The notes under the pieces: model-generated
What the model was told of the DNA's origin: nothing
The model's database searches: none
The model's input: only the letters and a program-made list of their open reading frames with translations
Translations under genes and position numbers: made by a program
NCBI RefSeq assembly: GCF_042849255.1
Contig: NZ_AP026866.1
Location: 62,001 to 126,000, forward strand
Direction of reading: 5' to 3'
DNA from: Oceaniferula spumae
Lineage (GTDB): Bacteria > Verrucomicrobiota > Verrucomicrobiia > Verrucomicrobiales > Akkermansiaceae
DNA: 64,000 bases
Part shown: in pieces, positions 54,057 to 62,871 of the stretch
Layout: each line of letters starts with the position of its first letter
Position numbering within the stretch: the stretch's first letter is position 1

Positions 54057-54845
54057 TCATATGCTCATTGTGCCTCTGCACTTGGGATAACTGGAGCAGC
54101 CCCAGAATTGGGTGCCGGAATTTGTACCTCGCTTGGCGGTGCGTATGGCCATCGGCTGGCTACATTTAGGGCAGGCCGGAGTCGATGAGTTGGGTTGTGC
54201 TGATACAGGGGCGAAGTTAGGAGCGGCTGAAGGGGGATTGAGGCCTGTGATTTCCTGACTCAGCTGATCGCCATTGATTAGCTTGATGCCATGGGGCATT
54301 GCAAAACTGCCGGCTTCGCTGGTGAAGGTGGAGGTGGTGACGAGGATGCCCTTGTCGGCAGATTCGGCAGTCATTGCACCGAGCAGTTCTCGGATGATTG
54401 GGAGACCTACATTTTTATTTTTCCACTGCTTGCACTGCACCAGTGTAAGCTGACCGTCTCTGCGGAGGCGGAGGTCCACGCCGCCGTCGGCACCACCTCC
54501 GAGCATTTCCTCGACCTTATAACCGCGCTGGCGGAAGAGTTCCCCGGTGACGTTTTCGAAGTCCTTCCATGAGAGTTCATTGAGCGTTTCGATGGATTCC
54601 TGGCGTTTGAGCTGCGCTTTTGTTTTGAAGCTACGGAAGAAGGAAATGAGGGCGACGAAGAGAAATACTATAGTGAAAATTGGGGTGACAGCTCCGGCAA
54701 CGGTGGCAACCATGGTGAATCCCAGATTCGAGGATGTAATGCCTGATAGGATGTTGCCACCAACGTAAATGATGCCAGCAAGGCAAACACTCACCCACCA
54801 AGGGGCTAGGATGAGTTCGTTGATCAGTGAGTTTTTCTTAGCCAT
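54057..54845 (-). CDS. Membrane-anchored Mrr-type nuclease with topoisomerase-like zinc ribbon
   Basis: 262 residues. Two N-terminal helices (ILAPWWVSVCLAGIIYVGG, VAGAVTPIFTIVFLFVALISFF) are followed by an Mrr_cat nuclease: GGGADGGVDLRLRRDG (Asp) and TLVQCKQWKNK (QxK). A C-terminal zinc ribbon of topoisomerase type follows (CPKCSQPMAIRTA, then CSSYPKCRGTM). It would cut incoming DNA at the membrane, as suggested for similar proteins; targets unknown. Confidence 0.87.
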   Translation of the reverse strand: MAKKNSLINELILAPWWVSVCLAGIIYVGGNILSGITSSNLGFTMVATVAGAVTPIFTIVFLFVALISFFRSFKTKAQLKRQESIETLNELSWKDFENVTGELFRQRGYKVEEMLGGGADGGVDLRLRRDGQLTLVQCKQWKNKNVGLPIIRELLGAMTAESADKGILVTTSTFTSEAGSFAMPHGIKLINGDQLSQEITGLNPPSAAPNFAPVSAQPNSSTPACPKCSQPMAIRTAKRGTNSGTQFWGCSSYPKCRGTMSI

Positions 54846-55303
54846 GGAGTTGGATGTTATTAGAATCGATTGGGGTACGATGAATAGCTTGGATGATTTT
54901 CGAGTGTATGTTCAACCACATCTAACTGTTTTCTAATCATGGTGGCCGAGATCATATTGTCGATACCTGTTGTCAAATTTAGCAAGGTGATGGCGGTGGA
55001 AGTGGCGACAAGCATTCACCATTTCGGCTTTAATACGCAGTATATAATAATTGCATTTGTGCTGCTAAATAGCCTTGTAAAGCTAGGCGTCGCTCTAGTA
55101 GCGCTACCATAACCAGAAGGATTCGGTCATGCATACAGTTCGAAAGCATTGGCTCAGCGTGCGGATTCTGGGGCAAATATGCATTTTGCTCACAAGGGAA
55201 CTTTTCAAACGGATTATATCTGGTAGGTTTTCATGAACTTCGCTCATTCAGTTTAGTAATTTACCGACTTGCAATGAGGGTATACATAATACATACATTA
55301 ATA
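54846..55303. other. Intergenic region after the defence island
   Basis: 458 bp without recognised genes, AT-rich in 55000-55060 and 55230-55300. It is the likely right-hand boundary of the island, but I could not see a repeat of the tRNA-Thr 3' end here. Confidence 0.4.
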
Positions 55304-55828
55304 ATGAATACGCATCATCCAGTTTCTAGAGCGCCTTATCGAGGGTTTACCTTGATTGAAATCCTTGTTGTCATCGCGATTATAGCGGTTCTCGCCACCA
55401 TGACGGTGGGGGGGCTTGGCTACTACAAACGCAAGGCTGCGGAGAGTAAGACTCAGGTATTTGTCGGCAGTATCTCCAGGGCACTGGACGAATACCATTC
55501 TGACAATGGAGTCTTTCCTGAATACACAGATGAAGGCGCTTTGGGTGCCAGCACTAAAATTCTCTACAAAGAACTGTATGGCGACCGTAACGGCGACGGA
55601 AAGCCAGACGACGGTGCCACTGTGTATCTAGCCACCCTCAGCCCTGATATCAAAGGGTCAGCGAGAAATGTCGAAGAAGCTGTAGGCAGTGGATATTTTT
55701 TGATTGATGGCTTTAAAAGAAGAATGCGTTACCTCAGCCCCGGGAAGAACAACCCTGACTTTGACTTATGGTCGACAGGTGCCAATGCCGGTGCGACTGT
55801 CGACAAGGACGATATCTCCAACTGGTAG
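55304..55828 (+). CDS. Type II secretion/type IV pilin-like major pseudopilin (GspG-like)
   Basis: 174 residues from ATG 55304. The prepilin peptidase site is RG|FTLIEILVVIAIIAVLA (Gly-Phe with Glu at position +5). The rest has the major-pseudopilin layout: YHSDNGVFPEYTDEGALGA, and GKNNPDFDLWSTGANA near the end, a calcium-site-like stretch. No other secretion gene is nearby, so it is a lone copy. Confidence 0.85.
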   Translation: MNTHHPVSRAPYRGFTLIEILVVIAIIAVLATMTVGGLGYYKRKAAESKTQVFVGSISRALDEYHSDNGVFPEYTDEGALGASTKILYKELYGDRNGDGKPDDGATVYLATLSPDIKGSARNVEEAVGSGYFLIDGFKRRMRYLSPGKNNPDFDLWSTGANAGATVDKDDISNW

Positions 55829-55946
55829 TATCAAGACATCAAGTAGGTGCGGGGGAGTTGCTTCTCCCACTGTGCAAGTTGAGATGACCACAGCCATAAG
55901 ATTCTCAAGGAGTGAGTGACTGTAAAAATTCAACCATATACATATC

Positions 55947-55978
55947 GGCGGATACCTACGGGTGTCCGCCGTTTTTCA
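55947..55978 (+). terminator. Intrinsic terminator after the pseudopilin
   Basis: GGCGGATACC-TACG-GGTGTCCGCC with one G-T wobble followed by GTTTTTC. The 343-bp gap 55829-56171 holds this terminator and otherwise no gene. Confidence 0.85.
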
Positions 55979-56171
55979 TGGATCGATGGATGCTAAGTGT
56001 TCCAGTCGGTTCGAACTATGTGGAGTTGAGAACGGTTCATGAGGGGGATTTTTCAGTGGTCTGTGAATGAAATTCATCACATTGATGCTTCGACATACGA
56101 TTTCAAACTCATCAGAGTGTCTAAGTGTTCACAATTTTAGTGTTCATGATAACCCTCTATAACAAAAACTG

Positions 56172-57662
56172 ATGACTAAAGAAAAAGACGATCAAAAACT
56201 CGGTTGGACAGAGCGGATTGGATTTGGCCTCGGTGATCTTGCATCGAACCTCTACTTCCAGATGTTCAATATGTTCTTGTTGTATTACTACACGGACGTT
56301 TTTGGTCTTCAGGCATCGGTAGTAGCCAATATTTTTCTATTTTCCCGTATTTGGGATGCTGTCAATGACCCTGTGATGGGGATTGTTGCGGATCGCACAC
56401 GCACCCGTTGGGGTAATTTTAGGCCTTATCTGCTGTGGCTGGCTGTGCCGTATGGTGCTGCGGGTTATTTGATGTTCTATTCTCCGGACCTCTCGATGAC
56501 AGGTAAAATCGTCTACGCTGCGGTTACTTACACCGTAGTGGGAATGGTCTATACAGGCATCAATATTCCTTATTCTGGTCTCATGGCGGTGATCAGTAAG
56601 TCATCGGCCGAGCGGGCACGGATTTCATCCATCCGGTTCATCTTTGCCTTCCTAGGCGGCTTTATCATTGTCCAATTCCTGCCCCCTCTTACTTCTTCGT
56701 TAGGTGGTGGCGACCCTGTGTTGGGTTTCCGTTATACCATGGGGCTGTTCTCCGTGCTTGCGACCATCATGTTCCTGATCACCTTCGTCACCACGAAGGA
56801 ACGGGTGAAACCGGAATTGCAGAAGCAGACGAAGGCTCAGCTCATGGGCGATTTGAAATTGCTCATTCGTGAGCGGGCCTGGCTAATTCTGGCCATTGCT
56901 GGTATTCTTAACCTGACGGCTGTGGCGATTAAGAACGGTTCTAACATTTTCTATTTCAAATACTATGTGGAGTCACCCAATTTCGAAACCGAGGTGTCGA
57001 GCTTTGGTGGCGGCGGGTGGATTGCCATGATTCTAGGGGTGATGGCTACGGGGCTGTTGATCAAGTTCTTTGAACGCCGTAAGCTGATCATCTGGCTCAC
57101 CATCTTTGGCGGCATCGGTATGATGGCGCCGTACTGGATAGATCCGGATCTAAGGATCACCATGCCGGGTCTGCAGACTGGAGCCTACACGGTGTTCGGC
57201 CTGACTATGCCGAGTATTCAGTTTGTTCCCGAGAACGCGCGTTGGATTTATATCATGAACCTGATCGGTTCTTTTTCTGCCGGTCCGCCAGTGGCGATTA
57301 TCTGGTCGATGTATACGGATGTGGCGGCCTACATTGATTGGAAGCATAAGCGCCGCATTACCGGTTTGGTGGTGGCCGCGGCTGTGTTCTCGCAGAAATT
57401 CGGAATGGCCTTCGGAGGCTGGTTCGCTGCGACTTTGTTAGGCTGGTTTGGATTCGTTGCCAACGCTGTGCAGACTGATGACTCTAAGTGGGCTATCCTC
57501 TTACTGTTTTCCCTGATTCCAGGTATTCTGGTGGTGTTCCAAGGAGCTATTATTTTCCTGTATCCTCTAACGGATGATCAGGTGAAGAATATCGAGATGG
57601 ACCTCGCTCAGAGAAATCTTGAGAAAGACGAAGAGGATGCCAAGAACGGGCTGACATCCTGA
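56172..57662 (+). CDS. GPH-family sugar:cation symporter
   Basis: 496-residue transporter with 12 helices of the glycoside-pentoside-hexuronide family. The signature FSRIWDAVNDPVMGIVADRTRTRWGNFRPYLLW at residues 50-85 (with D-x-x-x-D-P-x-x-G) and the start ERIGFGLGDLASNLYFQ are typical (as in MelB, XylP, UidB). It imports a mono- or disaccharide with a cation. Convergent with the XylR-type regulator and next to a GH51-like glycosidase: likely carries arabinose-, xylose- or uronate-containing sugar. Confidence 0.92.
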   Translation: MTKEKDDQKLGWTERIGFGLGDLASNLYFQMFNMFLLYYYTDVFGLQASVVANIFLFSRIWDAVNDPVMGIVADRTRTRWGNFRPYLLWLAVPYGAAGYLMFYSPDLSMTGKIVYAAVTYTVVGMVYTGINIPYSGLMAVISKSSAERARISSIRFIFAFLGGFIIVQFLPPLTSSLGGGDPVLGFRYTMGLFSVLATIMFLITFVTTKERVKPELQKQTKAQLMGDLKLLIRERAWLILAIAGILNLTAVAIKNGSNIFYFKYYVESPNFETEVSSFGGGGWIAMILGVMATGLLIKFFERRKLIIWLTIFGGIGMMAPYWIDPDLRITMPGLQTGAYTVFGLTMPSIQFVPENARWIYIMNLIGSFSAGPPVAIIWSMYTDVAAYIDWKHKRRITGLVVAAAVFSQKFGMAFGGWFAATLLGWFGFVANAVQTDDSKWAILLLFSLIPGILVVFQGAIIFLYPLTDDQVKNIEMDLAQRNLEKDEEDAKNGLTS

Positions 57663-57675
57663 CGAGTCGAGGGTG

Positions 57676-58860
57676 TTAGTTGGAATTCCTGCTGGAAAAT
57701 AATGGGGAACGGTATCTGTTTCTGTATTCCAGCGGGGGGATTCCGATTTCCCGATTGAAGGCATGGCTGAGGTTTGAGCTATTGCTGTAACCGCATTCAA
57801 GTGCGATGGCTTCAATCTTGATGTCGCTCTGCGTCAGGCACTTTTTGGCGTAGTTCAGTCGGATCTGTCTGAGCACAGAAGCAGGGGAGTCATTGAGGTG
57901 TTTTTTGAAGGCCTTTTCCAGTCCGCGCTTTGAGAGGCCGACGTGCTCATAGACGTCCTCCAGGGTGAGGTTGTCTTTGAATTTGCTACGCATCAATTTT
58001 AAGGCATTGGCCACAGGGATGTGGGAAATGGCGATAGATTCTGTGCTGCGTCGGTTAATGACATCGCCAGGGGGGACGGTGCGAACGGGTTCCGAGTTGT
58101 CAATTTCACCACTCAGAAGTCGGCCTAACTGTTCTGCAGCTGCGTAGCCGAGGTCCTCCAGATGGGTGTCGATACTGGACAGGGGGACGACTGAGCACTC
58201 GCAAAGGAACACAATATTATCGACGCCCAGTACGGCAATTTCTTCAGGAACGGAAATGCCAGCATCGACGCAGGCTTCCACCAAAGTCACGCCGAGATTA
58301 TCTTGTCCGGTGAATACTGCGAGTGGACGAGGGAGGTCTTTGACTTGCTCGATCAGGGCCTCGGTGTGCGCTTTCCAGTCACGGATGAGGCATTCGTCTG
58401 GTTGGTGAATGATATGGATGTGATCCTCGGTCACACCTTCATCGCTTAGGCTATTAATAAAGGCCTCCTTGCGAATTTGGTTAATCTCGACATCTCCCCA
58501 TGAGAAGTAGGCAAATTCTTTAAATCCACGTTTCAGGAAATGGCTGGCCGCTTTTTTACCAATCAAGTCATTGTCCACCACGACTCGAGGAATCTGTTGG
58601 GGCATGTCTCTTAGTGTCACATCCACTTTGGGCATGTCTAGGCCGAGGATAGATTCTCCCTGAATATCTCCAAAGCATGTGATCGCTCCATCGCCCGGCC
58701 AATTCACTGGGATAATTCTTTCTGAAAAGCAATACGGTGACAGGTGCCAATGGTGTTCTTTACAGTATTGGGCAATTCCACGGTAGACACGATGGTCATA
58801 CCAATCAAAGGCCACTAAAATGGTGGTATGTTTTTTTTCAGGTGAGATATGCTTTCCCAT
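57676..58860 (-). CDS. XylR-type AraC-family transcriptional regulator
   Basis: 394 residues. The N-terminal three-quarters is a LacI/PBP-like sensor (TILVAFDWYDHRVYRGIAQY; VFTGQDNLGVTLVEACVDAG; AVLGVDNIVFLCECSVVPLSSID), and the C-terminal is an AraC double helix-turn-helix (LTLEDVYEHVGLSKRGLEKAFKKHL and IALECGYSNSSNLSHAFNREIGIPP). This is the E. coli XylR architecture. It lies between the convergent symporter and the divergent GH51-like operon (158-bp gap), so control of both is plausible. Confidence 0.92.
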   Translation of the reverse strand: MGKHISPEKKHTTILVAFDWYDHRVYRGIAQYCKEHHWHLSPYCFSERIIPVNWPGDGAITCFGDIQGESILGLDMPKVDVTLRDMPQQIPRVVVDNDLIGKKAASHFLKRGFKEFAYFSWGDVEINQIRKEAFINSLSDEGVTEDHIHIIHQPDECLIRDWKAHTEALIEQVKDLPRPLAVFTGQDNLGVTLVEACVDAGISVPEEIAVLGVDNIVFLCECSVVPLSSIDTHLEDLGYAAAEQLGRLLSGEIDNSEPVRTVPPGDVINRRSTESIAISHIPVANALKLMRSKFKDNLTLEDVYEHVGLSKRGLEKAFKKHLNDSPASVLRQIRLNYAKKCLTQSDIKIEAIALECGYSNSSNLSHAFNREIGIPPLEYRNRYRSPLFSSRNSN

Positions 58861-58984
58861 TGGGTTGAGAATGTGGGTTGTTAATTTGGTAAAATGGTTT
58901 AGATCAATATGGGCGCATTTTCACCGCTTTGCGAGAAAAAATACCACACGTTCACTCTTTTGCCGAAGTCACCACAGGCTAGAG

Positions 58985-59012
58985 TTGCAATGTTGATAGC
59001 CTCTCATAATCT
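58985..59012 (+). promoter_or_regulatory. Candidate promoter of the GH/sulfatase operon
   Basis: TTGCAA (58985-58990), 16-bp spacer, TAATCT (59007-59012). The expected start site would fall at about 59019, at or next to the ATG, giving a leaderless transcript or favouring the second ATG at 59028. It could also be chance. Confidence 0.4.
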
Positions 59013-59018
59013 TTACTC

Positions 59019-61343
59019 ATGATAAGTATGAATTTTAAAGCCTCTACACATACATTCTCAAAAAACTTTTTCAGATTGGCTAGTCAGCTGTCACTTGTCA
59101 TCCCAATGATGTCGGTATCGTCAATTTTCGCAGCAGAGGAGGCGACTGTTAGTGTGCAGACCGACAAGGTCATCGCCACAACCAGTGACAATCGTCTGTT
59201 AGGATCGAACCTGGGACTGTGGTATGAACCTAACGAGCTAACAGCCCTGAGCTCAAGCCCGTGGTTTAAGAGTTGGAAACCAGGACTCTTACGCATGCCC
59301 GGTGGTTCGTGGTCCGATGAGTATTTTTGGAACGGCAATGGCGTGCGATTTGGAAACAAGTTCCCAACTAAGAAACCTGGTCCGGAGGGCTGGAAGATTG
59401 ATTTCTCAAAATTCAAACCGGGTTTCCGAGTTTTCCATGACAAGTCCATCCACGACTTCAATGGCCACATTGATGTGCAACAACTGCATGAATTCATTAA
59501 CGCCACCGGCAGCGAAACCATGGTGACCGTCAATCTGGGTACAGGCACCCCTGAGTTAGCGGCCGCCTGGGTGCGTTGGGCGAACAATGAGATGGGCTAT
59601 AAGGTCAAATACTGGGAGGTTGGAAATGAGTTAGAGGGTAGCTGGGAGGCTGGCCATATCAGACCTGATGGCTCGAAGATGACTGCTAAAAAATACGCCG
59701 ATCTGTATGTGAAATTTGCCAAGGCCATGAAGGCGGTGGATCCTACGATCAAGGTAGGCGGGCCTACGAATTCTAACGATTCGATTGTTTATGTGGATGA
59801 GTTGATTGAAACAGCTGGCGACCACATCGATTTCATTTCATTTCACACCTATCCTGTAGATGGAAAAATGACCGAGCCTCGTGCGGTGCTCAACGAGAGT
59901 GCCAGAGTGGGGAAGGCGGTCAGTCACATCAGAGAGATGTTGGCCAAGCATCAGCCGAAGCGTGCCAAGGATATCGAGATCGGTATCACCGAGTGGCATG
60001 TCAAGGTTCACGAAGACGACCTGACCTGCAACTTGGTCAGCGGCCTATGGAGTGCCCGCTTCATCGGCGAGATGTTTCTCAACAAGGTCGATTTTGCGAA
60101 TCAGTGGGACATGTTCTCCACCACGGAACACGGTGGTCACGGTTTGTTTAACAAGGGAGGGGCTCCGCTCAGTGCCCGAGCCAGTTACTGGGCGATGTGG
60201 CTCTGGTCCAACCAGATGGGGGACAAGCTCGTGGAATCCTCGATTGAGGGCTCAAAAGATCTCGTTGTTTATGCCACCCTTCGCGATGGGCAACCTGCGA
60301 TCATGCTAATCAACCAGTCGCCAGATGAGAAATTAACGGTCTCTATGGATATTGATGAGGAAGAATGGAAGTCCGCACACCTTGTCGAATTCTCGCACAA
60401 GAATTACCTCTGGAATCCTTACTCGCAAAAGCCGGAATGGAGTCAGTCGCCAAGAGTTCGCAAGCTTGATTCGATTAATGTCTTGGGTGCGCTGACCTTG
60501 GCCCCACTGTCTGCCACCGTCGTCAGAGTGAACGCTGATCTAAAGCCAAGCGATGCCAAACAAGGAAAGGCAACACCAGATATCTTCCTTCCGAAAACTC
60601 ACCCAGCAGACATGCCGCTCACAGCCACGGTCCTACTTCGTGATGCTGAGAAATCCGGTCCGTATCTGGGATCCCCAGCTGAACTGAAAATTACCGTCGA
60701 AGGGCCACTCACTCTATCAGATTCATCCTTGTTGATGCATAATGCCGTGGCTAACATGATCCTCACTCCTACAGGTGCTGGCAAGGCAACGATACGTCTG
60801 GAGAGTCAGGGGCAAGTCACAACGAGATCACTCACAATGGTGAAAACAAAGAACACAGATCACACCATCTGGACATTTGCTAACGCCGCCGCCGTGAAAG
60901 AAGTGAACAGTCAGTTAGACGCCAAGCACAACCCTAACGAACGCCGCAATGAAGATGTCATGGAGATCGCTTTCAACCAAGCCCGTCCGGAAAAAGGCAA
61001 GGATCTCGCGGTTAACATCAATTCACCCAAGCTGCCATTTGAGAACAAACAAATCGGAGGTGTGTTTCTCAAACTCAAAATCGATGAGGAGCTGGCCAAG
61101 GCCCCCAAGGGAGCGGCTGTGCAAGTGGTGATACAAAGTAGTGCCGATCACTGGATGGTCATTGATGAAATCCCTATCACCAGTCTTGACGATACCTGGC
61201 AAGATCGCCGCAAGGTTCTCGTCAAACCGGAGCACCTCAAGGCAATGTCAGAATTCTATGCCGTCGTGCTCAAGATCAAATCGCCCAAACCTCTTAACGG
61301 GAAACTCTACATTGACGACCTGGGATTGATCCAGCGTCACTGA
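59019..61343 (+). CDS. Secreted GH51-like (clan GH-A) glycoside hydrolase, probable alpha-L-arabinofuranosidase
   Basis: 774 residues with an N-terminal export signal (LSLVIPMMSVSSIFA). The (beta/alpha)8 core shows LLRMPGGSWSDEYFWNG, the acid/base Glu in KYWEVGNELEGSWEAG (near residue 205) and the nucleophile Glu in IEIGITEWHVKVH (near 325). A beta-sandwich follows from about 410 (DLVVYATLRDGQPAIMLINQS) and an unassigned C-terminal part of about 230 residues. Sequence and layout resemble GH51 arabinofuranosidases, though GH-A relatives with other activities (endoglucanase, GH39) cannot be excluded. Two sulfatases follow at 37 and 12 bp. Confidence 0.78.
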   Translation: MISMNFKASTHTFSKNFFRLASQLSLVIPMMSVSSIFAAEEATVSVQTDKVIATTSDNRLLGSNLGLWYEPNELTALSSSPWFKSWKPGLLRMPGGSWSDEYFWNGNGVRFGNKFPTKKPGPEGWKIDFSKFKPGFRVFHDKSIHDFNGHIDVQQLHEFINATGSETMVTVNLGTGTPELAAAWVRWANNEMGYKVKYWEVGNELEGSWEAGHIRPDGSKMTAKKYADLYVKFAKAMKAVDPTIKVGGPTNSNDSIVYVDELIETAGDHIDFISFHTYPVDGKMTEPRAVLNESARVGKAVSHIREMLAKHQPKRAKDIEIGITEWHVKVHEDDLTCNLVSGLWSARFIGEMFLNKVDFANQWDMFSTTEHGGHGLFNKGGAPLSARASYWAMWLWSNQMGDKLVESSIEGSKDLVVYATLRDGQPAIMLINQSPDEKLTVSMDIDEEEWKSAHLVEFSHKNYLWNPYSQKPEWSQSPRVRKLDSINVLGALTLAPLSATVVRVNADLKPSDAKQGKATPDIFLPKTHPADMPLTATVLLRDAEKSGPYLGSPAELKITVEGPLTLSDSSLLMHNAVANMILTPTGAGKATIRLESQGQVTTRSLTMVKTKNTDHTIWTFANAAAVKEVNSQLDAKHNPNERRNEDVMEIAFNQARPEKGKDLAVNINSPKLPFENKQIGGVFLKLKIDEELAKAPKGAAVQVVIQSSADHWMVIDEIPITSLDDTWQDRRKVLVKPEHLKAMSEFYAVVLKIKSPKPLNGKLYIDDLGLIQRH

Positions 61344-61380
61344 ATAACGCCTCACCATTTTACGTCGAAATCATAAACAC

Positions 61381-62859
61381 ATGAGAACAACCAGAAACAT
61401 AATCAGTGCCATCTTGTTAGCCAGCACATGCCTAGCAGGTGCTCAGGATGATAAAGTCAAGAAGCCCAATTTGCTCTTCATCTTAGTCGATGACTTCGGA
61501 GCGATGGATGTCGGTTACGCAGGCAGTAAGCTGTATGCAACGCCTAACATCGATTCTCTGGCGAAGGATGGTATGAACTTCAAGAATGCCTACTCGGCAC
61601 ACCCACGCTGTTTGCCATCGCGTTACGGCATTTTCAGCGGTCGGATTCCAGGTCGTGATGGTGTCCCTGGTTTTCAAGATCAATCCACCTCAAAAAATGC
61701 CCTGATCCCTTCGCGTGTGACTTGGGGGGAAGTTCTCAAAGATGCGGGCTACTCCACCGGCTACATCGGTAAATGGCACCTCTGCAAAGATGAAACCGGC
61801 ACTCCAGATAAACAAGGATTTACCGATAGCAGAATTGCTGGCCATGCTGGTGCTCCAGCTTCGTATTTCTACCCCTATGACGAAGCAAGACAAGGTAAGA
61901 GCAAAGAGTTATTTCCGAAGATCGAAGGCAAACCAGGTGAGTATCTAACCGATAGACTCACGGATGAGGCGATTGACTTCATTGAAAAAAATAAAGCCAA
62001 GCCTTTCGCGCTGGTGCTAGCTCATTACGCCGTGCACACACCGATCGAGGCTAAGCCGGAAATGACCGATAAATATAAGAATAAGCTCAAGGATATGGGC
62101 GTTCTAATCGGTGATGGCAAGAAAGATGCCGATTTTAAAACCGTCGGCCATGGAGCATTCAAAACCGTGCAAAACCATCCAGTCTACGCAGCGATGATCG
62201 AGAGTGTTGACAAAGGCATTGGTGAAATTCGAGGCAAACTCAAAGAGCTTGGACTCGATGAAAACACCATCATCGTGCTCAGCTCCGACCATGGTGGACT
62301 ATCCACTCGTAGTATCGAAAACAACCGCGAGGTAGCCACGAGCAATCTGCCATACCGTAATGGTAAAGGCTGGCTATATGAAGGCGGAACTCGCGTCCCA
62401 ATGCTGGTCGTTTGGCCTGGAGTGGTGAAGCCCGGATCCGTTACTACGACTCAGACCATTGGTATTGATCACTATCCATCCTTTGTCGAAATGTGTGGAG
62501 CCAAAGTTCCCGACGGAGTCGAAATTGACGGTAAGAGCTATGTTGACGTGTTGTTAGGAAAGCAGGTCGATCGTGGTCCGATTTACTGGCACTCACCGCT
62601 CGGAAGACCGCATTCCACAGGTGACCACGCGGCCTCTTCACTGATCGATGGCGATTGGAAAATTCTGCAGTTTCACGTCACTGGAAAATGGGAACTCTAT
62701 AATCTCAAAACGGATCCAGGTGAACTGAAAGATCTTTCCACCGCAGAAAGTGAAACCTTTGAGCGGATGAAAAAACAGCTGCTGGCGACACAAGACAATC
62801 TCGGAGTCAAATTCCGCTTCGGTGAATACAAAGGCAAAGGAAAAGGTAAGAACAAATAA
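61381..62859 (+). CDS. S1-family sulfatase, periplasmic
   Basis: 492 residues with signal peptide (IISAILLASTCLAGAQ). It has the S1 nucleophile motif SAHPRCLPSRYGIFSGR, with Cys77 to be converted to formylglycine (C-x-P-S-R). Metal site residues are in LLFILVDDFGAMDVGYAG and SSDHGGLS, and GKWHL is present. It removes sulfate from a glycan. It forms an operon with GH51-like and the next sulfatase. An anaerobic sulfatase-maturing enzyme or FGE would be needed from elsewhere. Confidence 0.93.
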   Translation: MRTTRNIISAILLASTCLAGAQDDKVKKPNLLFILVDDFGAMDVGYAGSKLYATPNIDSLAKDGMNFKNAYSAHPRCLPSRYGIFSGRIPGRDGVPGFQDQSTSKNALIPSRVTWGEVLKDAGYSTGYIGKWHLCKDETGTPDKQGFTDSRIAGHAGAPASYFYPYDEARQGKSKELFPKIEGKPGEYLTDRLTDEAIDFIEKNKAKPFALVLAHYAVHTPIEAKPEMTDKYKNKLKDMGVLIGDGKKDADFKTVGHGAFKTVQNHPVYAAMIESVDKGIGEIRGKLKELGLDENTIIVLSSDHGGLSTRSIENNREVATSNLPYRNGKGWLYEGGTRVPMLVVWPGVVKPGSVTTTQTIGIDHYPSFVEMCGAKVPDGVEIDGKSYVDVLLGKQVDRGPIYWHSPLGRPHSTGDHAASSLIDGDWKILQFHVTGKWELYNLKTDPGELKDLSTAESETFERMKKQLLATQDNLGVKFRFGEYKGKGKGKNK

Positions 62860-62871
62860 GTGGAGACAATC

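Noticed and set aside
41443..55303. Direct repeat of the tRNA-Thr 3' end as att site
   Set aside because: I looked for a copy of the T-arm/acceptor end in the gaps up to 55303 and saw none; integrase gene is also absent in the window.
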